This document shows, piece by piece, positions 35,808-43,924 of a stretch of DNA of 64,000 nucleotides. The translations under genes were made by a program, and so were the position numbers. The stretch is from Flavihumibacter soli. Lineage in GTDB: Bacteria; Bacteroidota; Bacteroidia; Sphingobacteriales; Sphingobacteriaceae. Below the pieces are notes generated by a model, which was given only the letters and a program-made list of their open reading frames with translations, made no database searches and was not told where the DNA came from. The stretch is from the NCBI RefSeq assembly GCF_010692725.1, contig NZ_JAAFZB010000096.1:1054001-1118000 (forward strand), given 5' to 3'. Each line of letters begins with the position of its first letter. Position 1 is the stretch's first letter.

Positions 35808-36791
35808 TCAGAATATTTGAAAATAGATGATTGTAAATAAAAGCAGAAGATAAAGACATTCATAAACCCATCTCTTCTTCCCTGCCTGCACAAAATAGTA
35901 GGCCATCATTACTGCTGCCGGCGGTGCACAAAGCAAGAAATGATATAACCGGAAATCAGACTTGAGGTAAAAGGATATCAGGCCAAGGACCAGCATAAAA
36001 AATAGAAGCTGGTAAGACTTTCGGGTTTGCACAAAGCTTCTGAAAAAATTACTCCTAAGTTGAAAGATTCCCAGGGCAAGTATCATGACTACAGGAATAA
36101 GCACCAGATAGTCATACCAGTTAATACGAAAATTTACCGGGAAAGGTGCAGCCAATGGAAGCCATATTTTATAAAAAAGTCCCAGGGAATTATGCCAGTA
36201 ATAGTAAACGGCCAGGAAAAAGAATACTGTGATGAATCCGATAATTCCCGCCAGCCATTCACGCCAATAGAAAGGCCGGAATATCAGGAGACTTATCCAG
36301 AGCAGGGGCATCATTGCAATGAATGGGAAATAGATCAGGGTACCAAGGGCGACCATCATTCCGAGGTCAAACATCACAGCTCGTGCGTCATCCCTTCTGT
36401 AAATACTCAGAAACTTTTCAATCATCCAGAGAAGAATGAAATTACATATGAGGGTGGGGCTCAGAAGAATAAAAGGTGTGAACAGGCTACTGGCCGTAAC
36501 GAAAAGTAAAGCCGGCAGAAACGTTGGCTTACCTAGCAGGTTATACCCGTTAACGATCTTGTTAAATATGAAAGCCTGGAGAAGCGTGATAGCCAAGCCA
36601 ATTAGAATGTTGGCATAGGGAGTAAACGCGGTTTCCAGCGGAATAGCAATCAGGAACCGGGCAAATGGTTCAATGAAGTCAAAATTTAATTTTTCGGGTA
36701 GTTGCAATAATACACCCGCTCTTAGTAACAGGGCAATTCCGATTAAAAGCAGAATATTTATTGGATTAAGACTTCGAAATTGTTTAATCAT
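35808..36791 (-). CDS. DUF6427-like polytopic membrane protein
   Basis: The 327-residue protein has about nine to ten membrane helices and very few polar stretches. The start (MIKQFRSLNPINILLLIGIA) and a central RRDDARAVMFDLGMMVAL segment resemble the Bacteroidetes family DUF6427. The function is not known. It is probably co-transcribed with the MurG-like glycosyltransferase gene, whose stop lies 33 bp upstream. The family assignment is from memory and moderately sure; that it is an inner-membrane protein is clear. Confidence 0.72.
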   Translation of the reverse strand: MIKQFRSLNPINILLLIGIALLLRAGVLLQLPEKLNFDFIEPFARFLIAIPLETAFTPYANILIGLAITLLQAFIFNKIVNGYNLLGKPTFLPALLFVTASSLFTPFILLSPTLICNFILLWMIEKFLSIYRRDDARAVMFDLGMMVALGTLIYFPFIAMMPLLWISLLIFRPFYWREWLAGIIGFITVFFFLAVYYYWHNSLGLFYKIWLPLAAPFPVNFRINWYDYLVLIPVVMILALGIFQLRSNFFRSFVQTRKSYQLLFFMLVLGLISFYLKSDFRLYHFLLCAPPAAVMMAYYFVQAGKKRWVYECLYLLLLFTIIYFQIF

Positions 36792-36824
36792 GCTGATCTG
36801 GAGAACACGGTTTGCTTGGCAATA

Positions 36825-37847
36825 TCAATATAAAAGGCCAGATGAAAGAAATGAGCCACTCACACTGTATTTTTTCACCAGGTTATTGACAATTTGTTCC
36901 GTTTCATTGAGGAAATTGGTCTGTACCATAAACGGTCCGGAAAGCCATCTCCGAAGAGCGGGAACGGACTCGTGATCAAGGTGATGCAAAACAGGGACGC
37001 CCATCTGGCGGGCGGCTTCGGCATTGCATTGTTGTTCAAACTGGTTCTTCATAGGTATCATCATAACCTTCTTACCAAGAAACAAAGCTTCTGATGGGCC
37101 TTCAAATCCTCCGCCTGTGAGCAGGCCATGAGAATGTACAAGGCTGTGGTTGAATTCCTGATTTGATACCGGGTTCACCCAGACGTTCTCCTGCCGGTAT
37201 TTTATCTGGGAATGTTTGGAAAAAACCTCCCATTTCACTTCCGGTATTTGTTGCAGGTATGGCAGCAAATGCTTGTCGTCAAAAGAAGGCAGGTAAACAG
37301 TAATATGTCCGCAGTCTGTAGATTCCTGGTTACGAATCTCGCTGCGAATAACCGGCGTGTGAATAAAATCATCATACGGTTTGAAGTGAAATCCGATGTG
37401 ATGAGTGGTGGGTGCATAATAACGAAATATCAGTTCTGCCCAATTAAAGCTGTTGGGTGGCCGCGGTGTCTTTTTTGAAATGAACGAGGCCTGATGGCTG
37501 AGGGAAACGCTCGGTAAACCCTGTAACCTGCAGCCCCAGGCAGTAACAGGTTCGAAATCATTAATGATCAGATCATACTGTTTTAACGGAAGAGACGTTA
37601 TATCTTTTCGCAACTGGAAAAGGTTCATATGACGATATGTCTTCCAGTTATTAACCCCGCCCTTTTTTCCAAAGATGAAACTAAAACCATGAAAACGGTA
37701 TGCCAGGGGCTGATCCAAAGTAACATCAGCTTGTGTCCCGCTTACCAGCAGATCCACTTGTCCGTGCTTTTCCAACAAGGGAACAATCTCCCTTGCCCTG
37801 CTTATATGGCCGTTACCGGTTGCTTGTATGGCAAATAAAATTTTCAT
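36825..37847 (-). CDS. MurG-like glycosyltransferase family protein
   Basis: The 340-residue protein starts ILFAIQATGNGHISRA, the GHxxRA loop typical of GT28/MurG-like glycosyltransferases. It has a C-terminal nucleotide-sugar half with GLLTGGGFEGPSEALFLGKK and MIPMKNQFEQQCNA. These proteins often glycosylate lipids such as diacylglycerol. The substrate here is not evident. No membrane helix. It sits between a DUF6427-like gene and a DinB gene, neither of which clarifies its role. Confidence 0.8.
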   Translation of the reverse strand: MKILFAIQATGNGHISRAREIVPLLEKHGQVDLLVSGTQADVTLDQPLAYRFHGFSFIFGKKGGVNNWKTYRHMNLFQLRKDITSLPLKQYDLIINDFEPVTAWGCRLQGLPSVSLSHQASFISKKTPRPPNSFNWAELIFRYYAPTTHHIGFHFKPYDDFIHTPVIRSEIRNQESTDCGHITVYLPSFDDKHLLPYLQQIPEVKWEVFSKHSQIKYRQENVWVNPVSNQEFNHSLVHSHGLLTGGGFEGPSEALFLGKKVMMIPMKNQFEQQCNAEAARQMGVPVLHHLDHESVPALRRWLSGPFMVQTNFLNETEQIVNNLVKKYSVSGSFLSSGLLY

Positions 37848-37996
37848 TCAATGGTTGCTTTTCAAAAGCATGTATCCTGCAGCTCCTCTACATTTATCTA
37901 TTCAGCGCCATGAAAGACATGAACAGCAATCTGGCGAATATCCCAAAATATATCTGGATTGATGAAGTGCCAGGAAATTTTGCTCCTGTCAGACCG

Positions 37997-38569
37997 CTAT
38001 CCTCTTTCCTGCTCTGTGCGAATATTGTCTATCCCGTTAACATCAATCATCTGGCCAAGCATTGAGTGAATGCGCTCTAACTGCATCAAGTGATGTTTTG
38101 TATGTATCTGGATAAACCGGAACCATTGAACTGCATTCAAGAGCCCTAGTCGCGGGTGCTTGATCTTCTGATTTGCTGAGGCTTTAGTTACGTAGGGCGC
38201 GACTTGCTCAAGCCTCGACCGGAACTTAACTATCAGATTGCGAGCCTCCTCTTTCGATATTTTCTTGACCATGGCCGCGATCCGCTCCGGAGCTTTGATC
38301 CTCCCGGGAGGAAACCGTCCCGCCAACAGAATCAGAGCCGCCAGCCAATTGATCCGTGCGGAAGTTTTTCCGGCGGTTCCATTAATACATTTCTCAGCTG
38401 CTACCAGCGAACCCAGGTTAGACTGAAAAATATGGGAGTAAACCTCGGCGTAGGACCAAATGCCAACAGCCGGGCTGCGCTGAAATTCCTCCTCTGTCAG
38501 CGCCTCAAGAAAATTTGAATATTTATCAACGTAAGTTAGCAGGGAGCGGTATTGTGACTGGAAATTCAT
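37997..38569 (-). CDS. DinB-family putative metal-dependent protein
   Basis: The 190-residue protein fits the DinB/YfiT four-helix family. WSYAEVYSHIFQSN near residue 40 and IQIHTKHHLMQLERI near the C-terminus give the three-histidine metal site typical of the fold. Members include thiol transferases, but many have no known reaction. It overlaps the upstream HAD phosphatase gene by 4 bp and is probably translated with it. Confidence 0.82.
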   Translation of the reverse strand: MNFQSQYRSLLTYVDKYSNFLEALTEEEFQRSPAVGIWSYAEVYSHIFQSNLGSLVAAEKCINGTAGKTSARINWLAALILLAGRFPPGRIKAPERIAAMVKKISKEEARNLIVKFRSRLEQVAPYVTKASANQKIKHPRLGLLNAVQWFRFIQIHTKHHLMQLERIHSMLGQMIDVNGIDNIRTEQERG

Positions 38570-39255
38570 AGTATCTCCATTAACTCCCTGAGTTCGACTA
38601 TTTCATGCTTCACATCCTCGGGTTTTTCTTTACCCTCAGGATTGAAGAATATTGCCTTCATGCCAAATGCCTGTGCACCACGAATGTCCGCTTCTATACT
38701 ATCACCTATCATCAAACTTTCGCTGACAGTGGCGCCAGCGCCCGCAAGAGCGTGCTCAAAGATGGCCTTATCCGGTTTGTTGCAGCCCACACATTCTGAA
38801 ATTACCACCGTGCGAAAATACCTGCCTAACCCGGTTTTCTCAACCTTCATCTCGGTAGACTCCTGGAAACCATTTGATATCAGGTGAAGCTTGTATTTCG
38901 CGGATAAATATGTTAAGGTTTCATGTGCATGAGGAAACAAATTAGTTTTTGTAGGGCAGATCCGCACATAGTCATCTTCAAAACTACGGGGAACCCTGTT
39001 CACTTCAATTCCCATATCCGCAAAGGTTTTTGAAAAGCGGGTTTCGCGTAAAAATTCCTTGGATATCTTACCAAGATGATAGTCTGCCCATAAAGCATGA
39101 TTGTTGCGGGTATACACTTCGATAAACGCATCAGCAGAATGCAGGCCGATATCCTTAAGCGAGTATAATTGATACAATTCCTGGAGAGTCTCTTCAGCAT
39201 TCCGATCAAAATCCCAAATTGTATGATCGAGGTCGAAAAATATATGATTTGTCAA
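38566..39255 (-). CDS. YjjG-family HAD nucleotidase
   Basis: This HAD-superfamily phosphatase has the nucleophile motif FFDLDHTIWDFDRN, the YjjG-type cap, LISNGFQ (motif II), a conserved lysine in GCNKPDKAIF and MIGDSIEADIRGA (motif III/IV). Members dephosphorylate noncanonical pyrimidine nucleotides. No ATG precedes the catalytic motif. The frame is open to TTG 39279, but its first codons lie inside an octamer-repeat tract. I prefer TTG 39255 (TTG ACA AAT CAT), giving 229 residues and a family-like start. The start is uncertain. It overlaps the DinB gene by 4 bp. Confidence 0.85.
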   Translation of the reverse strand: MTNHIFFDLDHTIWDFDRNAEETLQELYQLYSLKDIGLHSADAFIEVYTRNNHALWADYHLGKISKEFLRETRFSKTFADMGIEVNRVPRSFEDDYVRICPTKTNLFPHAHETLTYLSAKYKLHLISNGFQESTEMKVEKTGLGRYFRTVVISECVGCNKPDKAIFEHALAGAGATVSESLMIGDSIEADIRGAQAFGMKAIFFNPEGKEKPEDVKHEIVELRELMEIL

Positions 39256-39279
39256 TTTGTTAATTTGATAATTTGCCAA
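39248..39279 (+). repeat. Octamer repeat tract, four copies of TTTGNNAA
   Basis: Four consecutive 8-base units read TTTGTCAA, TTTGTTAA, TTTGATAA and TTTGCCAA. The tract covers the probable start codon of the YjjG-like gene on the opposite strand. A related tract in inverse orientation lies at 39428-39463. Confidence 0.8.
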
Positions 39280-39427
39280 TGCGGATTCAAATGAAGTGAT
39301 TGTGGTTTGTTAATATGGCCAGCCGTTAAACGCTATCTTGAATGCCCAAAATTAAGGAAATATATTCGGGGATTACCAGCCATAGTACATACGCGAAATG
39401 AAAAGCAATAATTTTTCGTACGCCCCA

Positions 39428-39463
39428 TTGACTCATTAACGAATTGGTTAATCGGCAAATTGA
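39428..39463 (-). repeat. Degenerate octamer tract, inverse of the one at 39248
   Basis: On the minus strand the units read AATTTGCC, GATTAACC, AATTCGTT and AATGAGTC, then AATG. This matches the period and wording of the tract at 39248-39279 read on the plus strand. It begins just after the upp stop. The 150 bp between the two tracts holds no gene I can support. Confidence 0.6.
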
Positions 39464-39464
39464 G

Positions 39465-40136
39465 CTATTCCTTTACACCATACGCCAGGTCGCCCGCGTC
39501 GCCAAGCCCCGGGACTATATAGGCTTTAGTAGTCATCTCTTCGTCGATCGCCCCCAGCCATAACCTGGCTTTGGGGAGATTGGCTTTTACGTGTGCTACA
39601 CCCTCAGCACTGGCAATTACAGAAACAATATGAAGTTCCCTGATTTTGTATTGACGGAGTAATTCCTTGCAGCATAACACCATACTCATACCGGTCGCAA
39701 GCATCGGATCAGCTACAATCACGATCTTATTGTTCAAAGTGGGGGTCGAAATGTATTCCATTTCAATTTCAAAATTTCCGGCCTTTGTGACCTTGCGATA
39801 TGCTGAAATAAAAGCCGAATCTGCCCGGTCAAAGTAGTTCAGTAAACCCTGATGCAACGGGATTCCGGCCCTTAGAATCGTTGCCAAAACCGGTTGTTCT
39901 GTTAAGATCGGAACTGTGGACGTTCCCAGGGAAGTCTCAAACTCAGTGTCAATATACTCCATGCCTTTGCTTATCTCATAGGCAAATATCTCACCCAACC
40001 GCTCCATATTTTTTCTGAATCGCATTGAATCCTGCTGAATTTGTGCATCGCGTAATTCCGCGAGAAAATGGTTGGCTATCGATGAAGTATCACTAAGTAA
40101 AAATTCCATGCAGCTGAGGTTTGATGTATAATTCAT
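39465..40136 (-). CDS. upp: Uracil phosphoribosyltransferase
   Basis: The 223-residue protein has the PRPP-binding loop IVADPMLATGMSM and the uracil-binding C-terminus GLGDAGDLAYGVKE. RAGIPLHQGLLNYFD is also typical. It salvages uracil to UMP. The N-terminus is about ten residues longer than usual Upp (208-212), and an internal start at codon 11 or 24 is possible. It is divergently oriented to uvrB across a 349 bp gap. Confidence 0.93.
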   Translation of the reverse strand: MNYTSNLSCMEFLLSDTSSIANHFLAELRDAQIQQDSMRFRKNMERLGEIFAYEISKGMEYIDTEFETSLGTSTVPILTEQPVLATILRAGIPLHQGLLNYFDRADSAFISAYRKVTKAGNFEIEMEYISTPTLNNKIVIVADPMLATGMSMVLCCKELLRQYKIRELHIVSVIASAEGVAHVKANLPKARLWLGAIDEEMTTKAYIVPGLGDAGDLAYGVKE

Positions 40137-40381
40137 TAAAATTAGAAAAGTTTGATAAAAACGCGCCTGAACCGGTTTTTCTTTTTAGAATAATCGACGA
40201 ATCATCATTATATCACTCCAGTGTACAGACTTACCTCTATCACCCCCGGGAATTTATCATATTTATGTCATCAAAGCGCAATTCAGTCAAATCTTGAAGC
40301 CTTGTTAAACTAAAATTTAAATTTCATCGTATTTATATCTGAACATTATACATGGATGTTCATAAATAAGGTTTGATTCGG

Positions 40382-40414
40382 GGGAGTTGCTAAAAAGCAG
40401 CTCCCTTGTTTTTT
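40382..40414 (+). terminator. Intrinsic terminator-like hairpin in front of uvrB
   Basis: GGGAGTTGC (40382-40390) pairs with GCAGCTCCC (40397-40405), nine pairs with one G-U, around a six-base loop TAAAAA, and is followed by TTGTTTTTT. No plus-strand gene lies upstream, so it may end a small RNA or act as a uvrB leader attenuator. Confidence 0.7.
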
Positions 40415-40430
40415 GTAACAAATCCGAATG

Positions 40431-40459
40431 TTGAGGGTTATTGCATTCCGAACCCTCAA
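40431..40459. repeat. Inverted repeat, 9 bp arms
   Basis: TTGAGGGTT (40431-40439) and AACCCTCAA (40451-40459) are perfect inverted arms around an 11-base loop, 27 bp before the uvrB start. The following bases are TTCTAGTTTGTT, only a weak T-tract. It could be a second terminator or an operator. Confidence 0.5.
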
Positions 40460-40470
40460 TTCTAGTTTGT

Positions 40471-40478
40471 TATATTTG
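40471..40478 (+). promoter_or_regulatory. Candidate -7 promoter element of uvrB
   Basis: TATATTTG matches TAnnTTTG and ends 7 bp before the uvrB ATG. The nearest upstream TTG is 27 bp away, outside the usual spacing. If active, the message would have almost no leader. Confidence 0.35.
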
Positions 40479-40485
40479 ACTATTC

Positions 40486-42516
40486 ATGGAATTTAAGCTT
40501 ACCTCAGAATACCAGCCAACGGGCGATCAGCCGGAGGCTATTCGTCAGTTAGTAGAAGGAGTTAACAGGGACGAGAACTACCAGACCCTTCTGGGTGTTA
40601 CCGGGTCCGGCAAAACCTTCACCGTAGCAAATGTCATTCAGCAAACCCAAAAGCCTACGCTCATCCTCAGTCATAACAAAACCCTGGCGGCTCAGCTGTA
40701 TGGGGAGTTTAAACAATTCTTTCCGGAGAATTCGGTTAACTATTTCGTTTCATATTACGATTACTACCAGCCGGAAGCCTATATCGCTACGACCAATACT
40801 TATATAGAAAAAGACCTGCAGATCAATGAAGAGATTGAAAAACTAAGGCTGCGAACAACATCCTCGCTCATGTCGGGCAGACGTGACGTGATCGTTGTAT
40901 CCTCTATCTCCTGTATTTATGGTATGGGTAATCCGGAAGATTTCTCCAATTCTGTATTCCGGTTTGCCGTGGGAACTAAAGTAAGTCGTAATGCGTTTTT
41001 ACACCGCCTGGTTGAGATCCTCTATTCACGAACTACCACTGATTTCAGGAGAGGAACCTTTCGGGTCAAAGGAGATACAGTGGATATCTACCCGGCCTAT
41101 ATGGATTTTGCTTACCGGGTTTCTTTTTTTGGAGATGATATTGAAGAGCTAACTTCAATTGACCCCGCGACTGGCAAAACAATTGAGAAGATGACGCACC
41201 TGGCCATCTTTCCCGCAAATCTATTCGTAACTCCTAAAGAGCGCTTCACGCAATCCATCTGGTCGATACAGGAGGAACTGGAATCAAGGAAACAGCAGTT
41301 TGTTAATGATAAGCGATTTCTGGAAGCAAAACGGCTTGAAGAACGGGTTAATTACGACCTTGAGATGATCAGGGAGCTCGGTTATTGCAGCGGTATTGAA
41401 AATTACTCTCGTTTTTTCGACGGTCGCCTTCCCGGGATGCGACCCTTCTGTCTCCTGGATTACTTCCCGGAGGATTACCTGATGGTCATTGATGAAAGCC
41501 ATGTAACGGTTCCACAGATCAGGGCTATGTACGGAGGCGACCGCTCACGTAAGCTGGCATTGGTGGATTATGGATTCCGCCTGCCAGCCGCACTTGATAA
41601 CCGGCCTTTGAACTTCAACGAATTTGAAAAGCTGGCACCGCAGACCCTGTATGTAAGCGCCACTCCGGGCGACTATGAACTTGAGAAAACCGAAGGCGTA
41701 GTTGTCGAGCAGGTGATCAGGCCCACCGGACTACTGGATCCAACCATTGAGATCAGACCTGTTGTGAACCAGGTAGATGACCTGCTGGATGAAGTCGACA
41801 AGACGATCAAGATGGGAGATCGTATCCTGGTGACGACGCTTACCAAGCGTATGTCCGAGGAACTCACCAAGTACATGGACCGCCTGGGAATTAAAGTACG
41901 ATATATACATTCAGAAGTTAAAACCCTTGAACGGGTGGAGATCCTCCGCGGCTTACGCCTGGGTGAGTTTGACGTGCTGATAGGTATCAACCTGCTGCGC
42001 GAGGGACTGGATCTTCCGGAAGTTTCACTGGTTGCAATCCTGGATGCTGATAAGGAAGGCTTCCTGCGCTCGGAAAAGTCGCTCATTCAAACCATTGGTC
42101 GTGCCGCCCGGAATGACCGGGGCAGGGTGATCATGTATGCCGATACCATCACGGACAGCATGCGGGTGACGATCGATGAAACCAACAGGCGCCGGGACAA
42201 ACAGATCGCCTATAACTTGGAGCATGGCATTGTACCAAGGACCATCGGTAAATCCCGCGAAGCGATCATCGAACAAACGTCGGTAATGGACTTCAAAGGT
42301 GGCGTACAGAAAGCATATATTGAAAAAGAGATGACAGACAGCCTCGCCGCAGATCCTATCGTACAGTATATGACCAAACCGGAACTTCAAAAATCTATCG
42401 ACAAAACGAAAAAGGACATGGTCACAGCCGCCAAAGAAATGGACTTCTTATTAGCAGCCAAACTTCGGGACGAAATGTTCGCGCTGGAGAAAGTGATGGA
42501 GGAAAGGTTTAATTAG
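40486..42516 (+). CDS. uvrB: Excinuclease ABC subunit B
   Basis: The 676-residue UvrB is full length. It has Walker A in GVTGSGKTFT, the damage-binding beta-hairpin region (YFVSYYDYYQPEAYI), DESHVT as motif II, and helicase motifs V and VI (GINLLREGLDLPE, TIGRAARN). A C-terminal UVR domain binds UvrC (KKDMVTAAKEMDFLLAAKLR). It is the DNA-damage verification helicase of nucleotide excision repair. The start follows the family (MEFKLTSEYQPTGDQPEAI). It is transcribed away from upp. Confidence 0.98.
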   Translation: MEFKLTSEYQPTGDQPEAIRQLVEGVNRDENYQTLLGVTGSGKTFTVANVIQQTQKPTLILSHNKTLAAQLYGEFKQFFPENSVNYFVSYYDYYQPEAYIATTNTYIEKDLQINEEIEKLRLRTTSSLMSGRRDVIVVSSISCIYGMGNPEDFSNSVFRFAVGTKVSRNAFLHRLVEILYSRTTTDFRRGTFRVKGDTVDIYPAYMDFAYRVSFFGDDIEELTSIDPATGKTIEKMTHLAIFPANLFVTPKERFTQSIWSIQEELESRKQQFVNDKRFLEAKRLEERVNYDLEMIRELGYCSGIENYSRFFDGRLPGMRPFCLLDYFPEDYLMVIDESHVTVPQIRAMYGGDRSRKLALVDYGFRLPAALDNRPLNFNEFEKLAPQTLYVSATPGDYELEKTEGVVVEQVIRPTGLLDPTIEIRPVVNQVDDLLDEVDKTIKMGDRILVTTLTKRMSEELTKYMDRLGIKVRYIHSEVKTLERVEILRGLRLGEFDVLIGINLLREGLDLPEVSLVAILDADKEGFLRSEKSLIQTIGRAARNDRGRVIMYADTITDSMRVTIDETNRRRDKQIAYNLEHGIVPRTIGKSREAIIEQTSVMDFKGGVQKAYIEKEMTDSLAADPIVQYMTKPELQKSIDKTKKDMVTAAKEMDFLLAAKLRDEMFALEKVMEERFN

Positions 42517-42526
42517 ATTTGACATG

Positions 42527-42547
42527 TGAGATATGAGATTTGAGATA
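42527..42547. repeat. Inverted partner of the 14-bp repeat array
   Basis: The plus strand here reads as the reverse complement of the words TCTCA and AATCT/ATATCT used in the array at 42576-42652. The two could pair as a long imperfect hairpin after uvrB. Confidence 0.5.
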
Positions 42548-42575
42548 CTAATCCTTTCAATATGCAAAGCCAATA

Positions 42576-42652
42576 TCTCATTTCTAATGTCTCAAATCTA
42601 ATGTCTCAAATCTAATGTCTCATATCTAATGTCTAATATCTAACATCTAACC
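42576..42652 (+). repeat. Tandem array of a 14-bp unit, TCTCAAATCTAATG
   Basis: Five full units and a partial one run head to tail: TCTCATTTCTAATG (42576), TCTCAAATCTAATG (42590 and 42604), TCTCATATCTAATG (42618), TCTAATATCTAACA (42632) and TCTAACC (42646). The array ends 1 bp before the ywbE start codon, so it forms the whole immediate upstream region of that gene. Confidence 0.88.
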
Positions 42653-42653
42653 A

Positions 42654-42854
42654 ATGAACGGCCAAAACAGAAAAGACATTTACCCCGGACTTGAAGTTGA
42701 GATTATACTCAAGAAAGACCAGCGAAGCGGCGCCCGGACCCGGGGAATCGTACAGGCCTTATTAACCAGCTCGGCTTTTCATTCAAGAGGAATAAAAGTG
42801 CGTTTGGAAGACGGCCAGGTGGGCAGGGTGATCGAAATTATTGGCGAGGTATAG
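42654..42854 (+). CDS. YwbE-family small protein
   Basis: The 66-residue protein matches the YwbE/DUF2196 family over its length. It has YPGLEVEIILKKDQRSGARTRG, split here as YPGLEVEIILKK and TRGIVQALLTSS, and ends HSRGIKVRLEDGQVGRVIEI. The fold is probably a small KOW- or SH3-like barrel. Function unknown; an RNA- or ribosome-related role is only a guess. It is preceded directly by the 14-bp repeat array. Confidence 0.87.
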   Translation: MNGQNRKDIYPGLEVEIILKKDQRSGARTRGIVQALLTSSAFHSRGIKVRLEDGQVGRVIEIIGEV

Positions 42855-42932
42855 CCATAGCACCCGGTCATCTTTAGATCATAAATGAAAGCGCTGAATC
42901 CCTCAATGAAACATATCTAAAAATATATCGTC

Positions 42933-42940
42933 TATATTTG
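42933..42940 (+). promoter_or_regulatory. Candidate -7 promoter element upstream of the DUF4834 gene
   Basis: TATATTTG matches TAnnTTTG, 16 bp before the ATG at 42957. No TTG at the expected -33 spacing was found. Confidence 0.4.
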
Positions 42941-42956
42941 TATATAATTTCATTTC

Positions 42957-43205
42957 ATGGCATTAATAAAATTTCTCTTCATTACGATATGTGTCCTGTG
43001 GTTATTAAAGATGGTTGCCCGCCTTTTATTACCCATGCTTTTTCAGAGTATGATAAAAAAAGCGCAGAACCATGCCAGCCAGCACTATCAGCAACAGCCC
43101 CCGCGTCAGGAAGGAAAGATTAAAATCGACTTTATCCCGCCACGGCCGAAAGAAGAAAAACTCAACAAAGCCGGTGACTTTGTTGAGTACGAGGAAGTAA
43201 AGTAA
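42957..43205 (+). CDS. DUF4834-like small membrane protein
   Basis: The 82-residue protein has one N-terminal membrane helix (ALIKFLFITICVLWLLKMVA, residues 2-21). A charged, glutamine- and proline-rich tail ends GDFVEYEEVK. This resembles the Bacteroidetes DUF4834 family. Function unknown. The tail is probably cytoplasmic given the lysine and arginine residues after the helix. Confidence 0.75.
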   Translation: MALIKFLFITICVLWLLKMVARLLLPMLFQSMIKKAQNHASQHYQQQPPRQEGKIKIDFIPPRPKEEKLNKAGDFVEYEEVK

Positions 43206-43326
43206 TCCCGTATCTAAACCAATAAGTTTCGGGTTCCATTTTGTGCAAAACTTCTGTCTTCTTCTCGCGCTAACAGTCTGTAAATAATTCTACCTTACCT
43301 CAGAACTATTTCACCCTGATACTGTT

Positions 43327-43830
43327 ATGGACGGAATTCTTTTCAATGAAAGGCAAAGATTTAACCAATGGTGGCTTTGGCTGATCCTGCTGGCAATTAA
43401 CGCAACTCTATTGGTGGGCCTTTACAACCAAATCTTCAACCACCGGCAGTTCGGCAATAGCCCTATGGATGACAGCGTATTGGTGATTGTCTCAGCCTTT
43501 ACATTTGCCTTCAGTGCCTTATTTTTCTGCTTCCGTCTCGATACCCGAATAAAAGACGACGGAGTTTACGTAAGATTTTTCCCGTTTCATCTTTCATTTA
43601 AGCACTATTCCTGGGAAAGTATTTCCAGAGCTGCTGTCAGGCGTTACAACCCTATCATCGAGTACGGCGGCTGGGGATTGCGTCTGGGCGCTTTCGGCAA
43701 AGCCTATAACGTTTCCGGCAACTATGGTCTTCAGCTGGAATTTCCCGATAAGGGCAAGCTGTTAATTGGTACCGGTAAGCCGGAGAAACTCAGGAAGACC
43801 CTTGAAAGCATGCCCCTGCATAATCATTAA
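43327..43830 (+). CDS. Small membrane protein with PH-like C-terminal domain
   Basis: The 167-residue protein has two membrane helices (about 18-35 and 53-72) followed by a soluble, beta-rich domain of about 95 residues. Its sequence (DTRIKDDGVYVRFFPFHLSF, YSWESISRAAVRRY, GLQLEFPDKGKLLIGT) resembles bacterial PH-like domains. No catalytic motif is visible. I do not recognise a named family. It stands alone between the DUF4834 gene and yfhO with gaps near 100 bp on each side. Confidence 0.72.
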   Translation: MDGILFNERQRFNQWWLWLILLAINATLLVGLYNQIFNHRQFGNSPMDDSVLVIVSAFTFAFSALFFCFRLDTRIKDDGVYVRFFPFHLSFKHYSWESISRAAVRRYNPIIEYGGWGLRLGAFGKAYNVSGNYGLQLEFPDKGKLLIGTGKPEKLRKTLESMPLHNH

Positions 43831-43894
43831 TTTGTCCCAAATCCCTTATTTGCACTTAACTGGAATAAGAGCAGCTAAGATTTCAGCTTTTTTC

Positions 43895-43902
43895 TATTTT
43901 TG
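43895..43902 (+). promoter_or_regulatory. Candidate -7 promoter element of the yfhO-like gene
   Basis: TATTTTTG matches TAnnTTTG, 22 bp before the ATG at 43925, a plausible leader length. No -33 TTG at standard spacing. Confidence 0.4.
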
Positions 43903-43924
43903 GCGTTCAATTAATTAATACAGA

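Larger units (their letters stand above)
40137..40485. other. Divergent upp-uvrB intergenic region with hairpins
   Basis: This 349 bp gap holds no supportable protein gene. It contains a weak inverted repeat (GAACAT/ATGTTC at 40341-40361), a strong terminator-like hairpin at 40382-40414, a second hairpin at 40431-40459 and a TAnnTTTG element at 40471-40478. AT-rich sequence fills the first 200 bases. A short plus-strand transcript ending at the terminator is possible. Confidence 0.6.

Noticed and set aside
36027-36509. Plus-strand frame of 160 codons opposite the DUF6427-like gene
   Set aside because: Antisense to a hydrophobic gene, which often leaves long charged frames on the other strand; no family resemblance.
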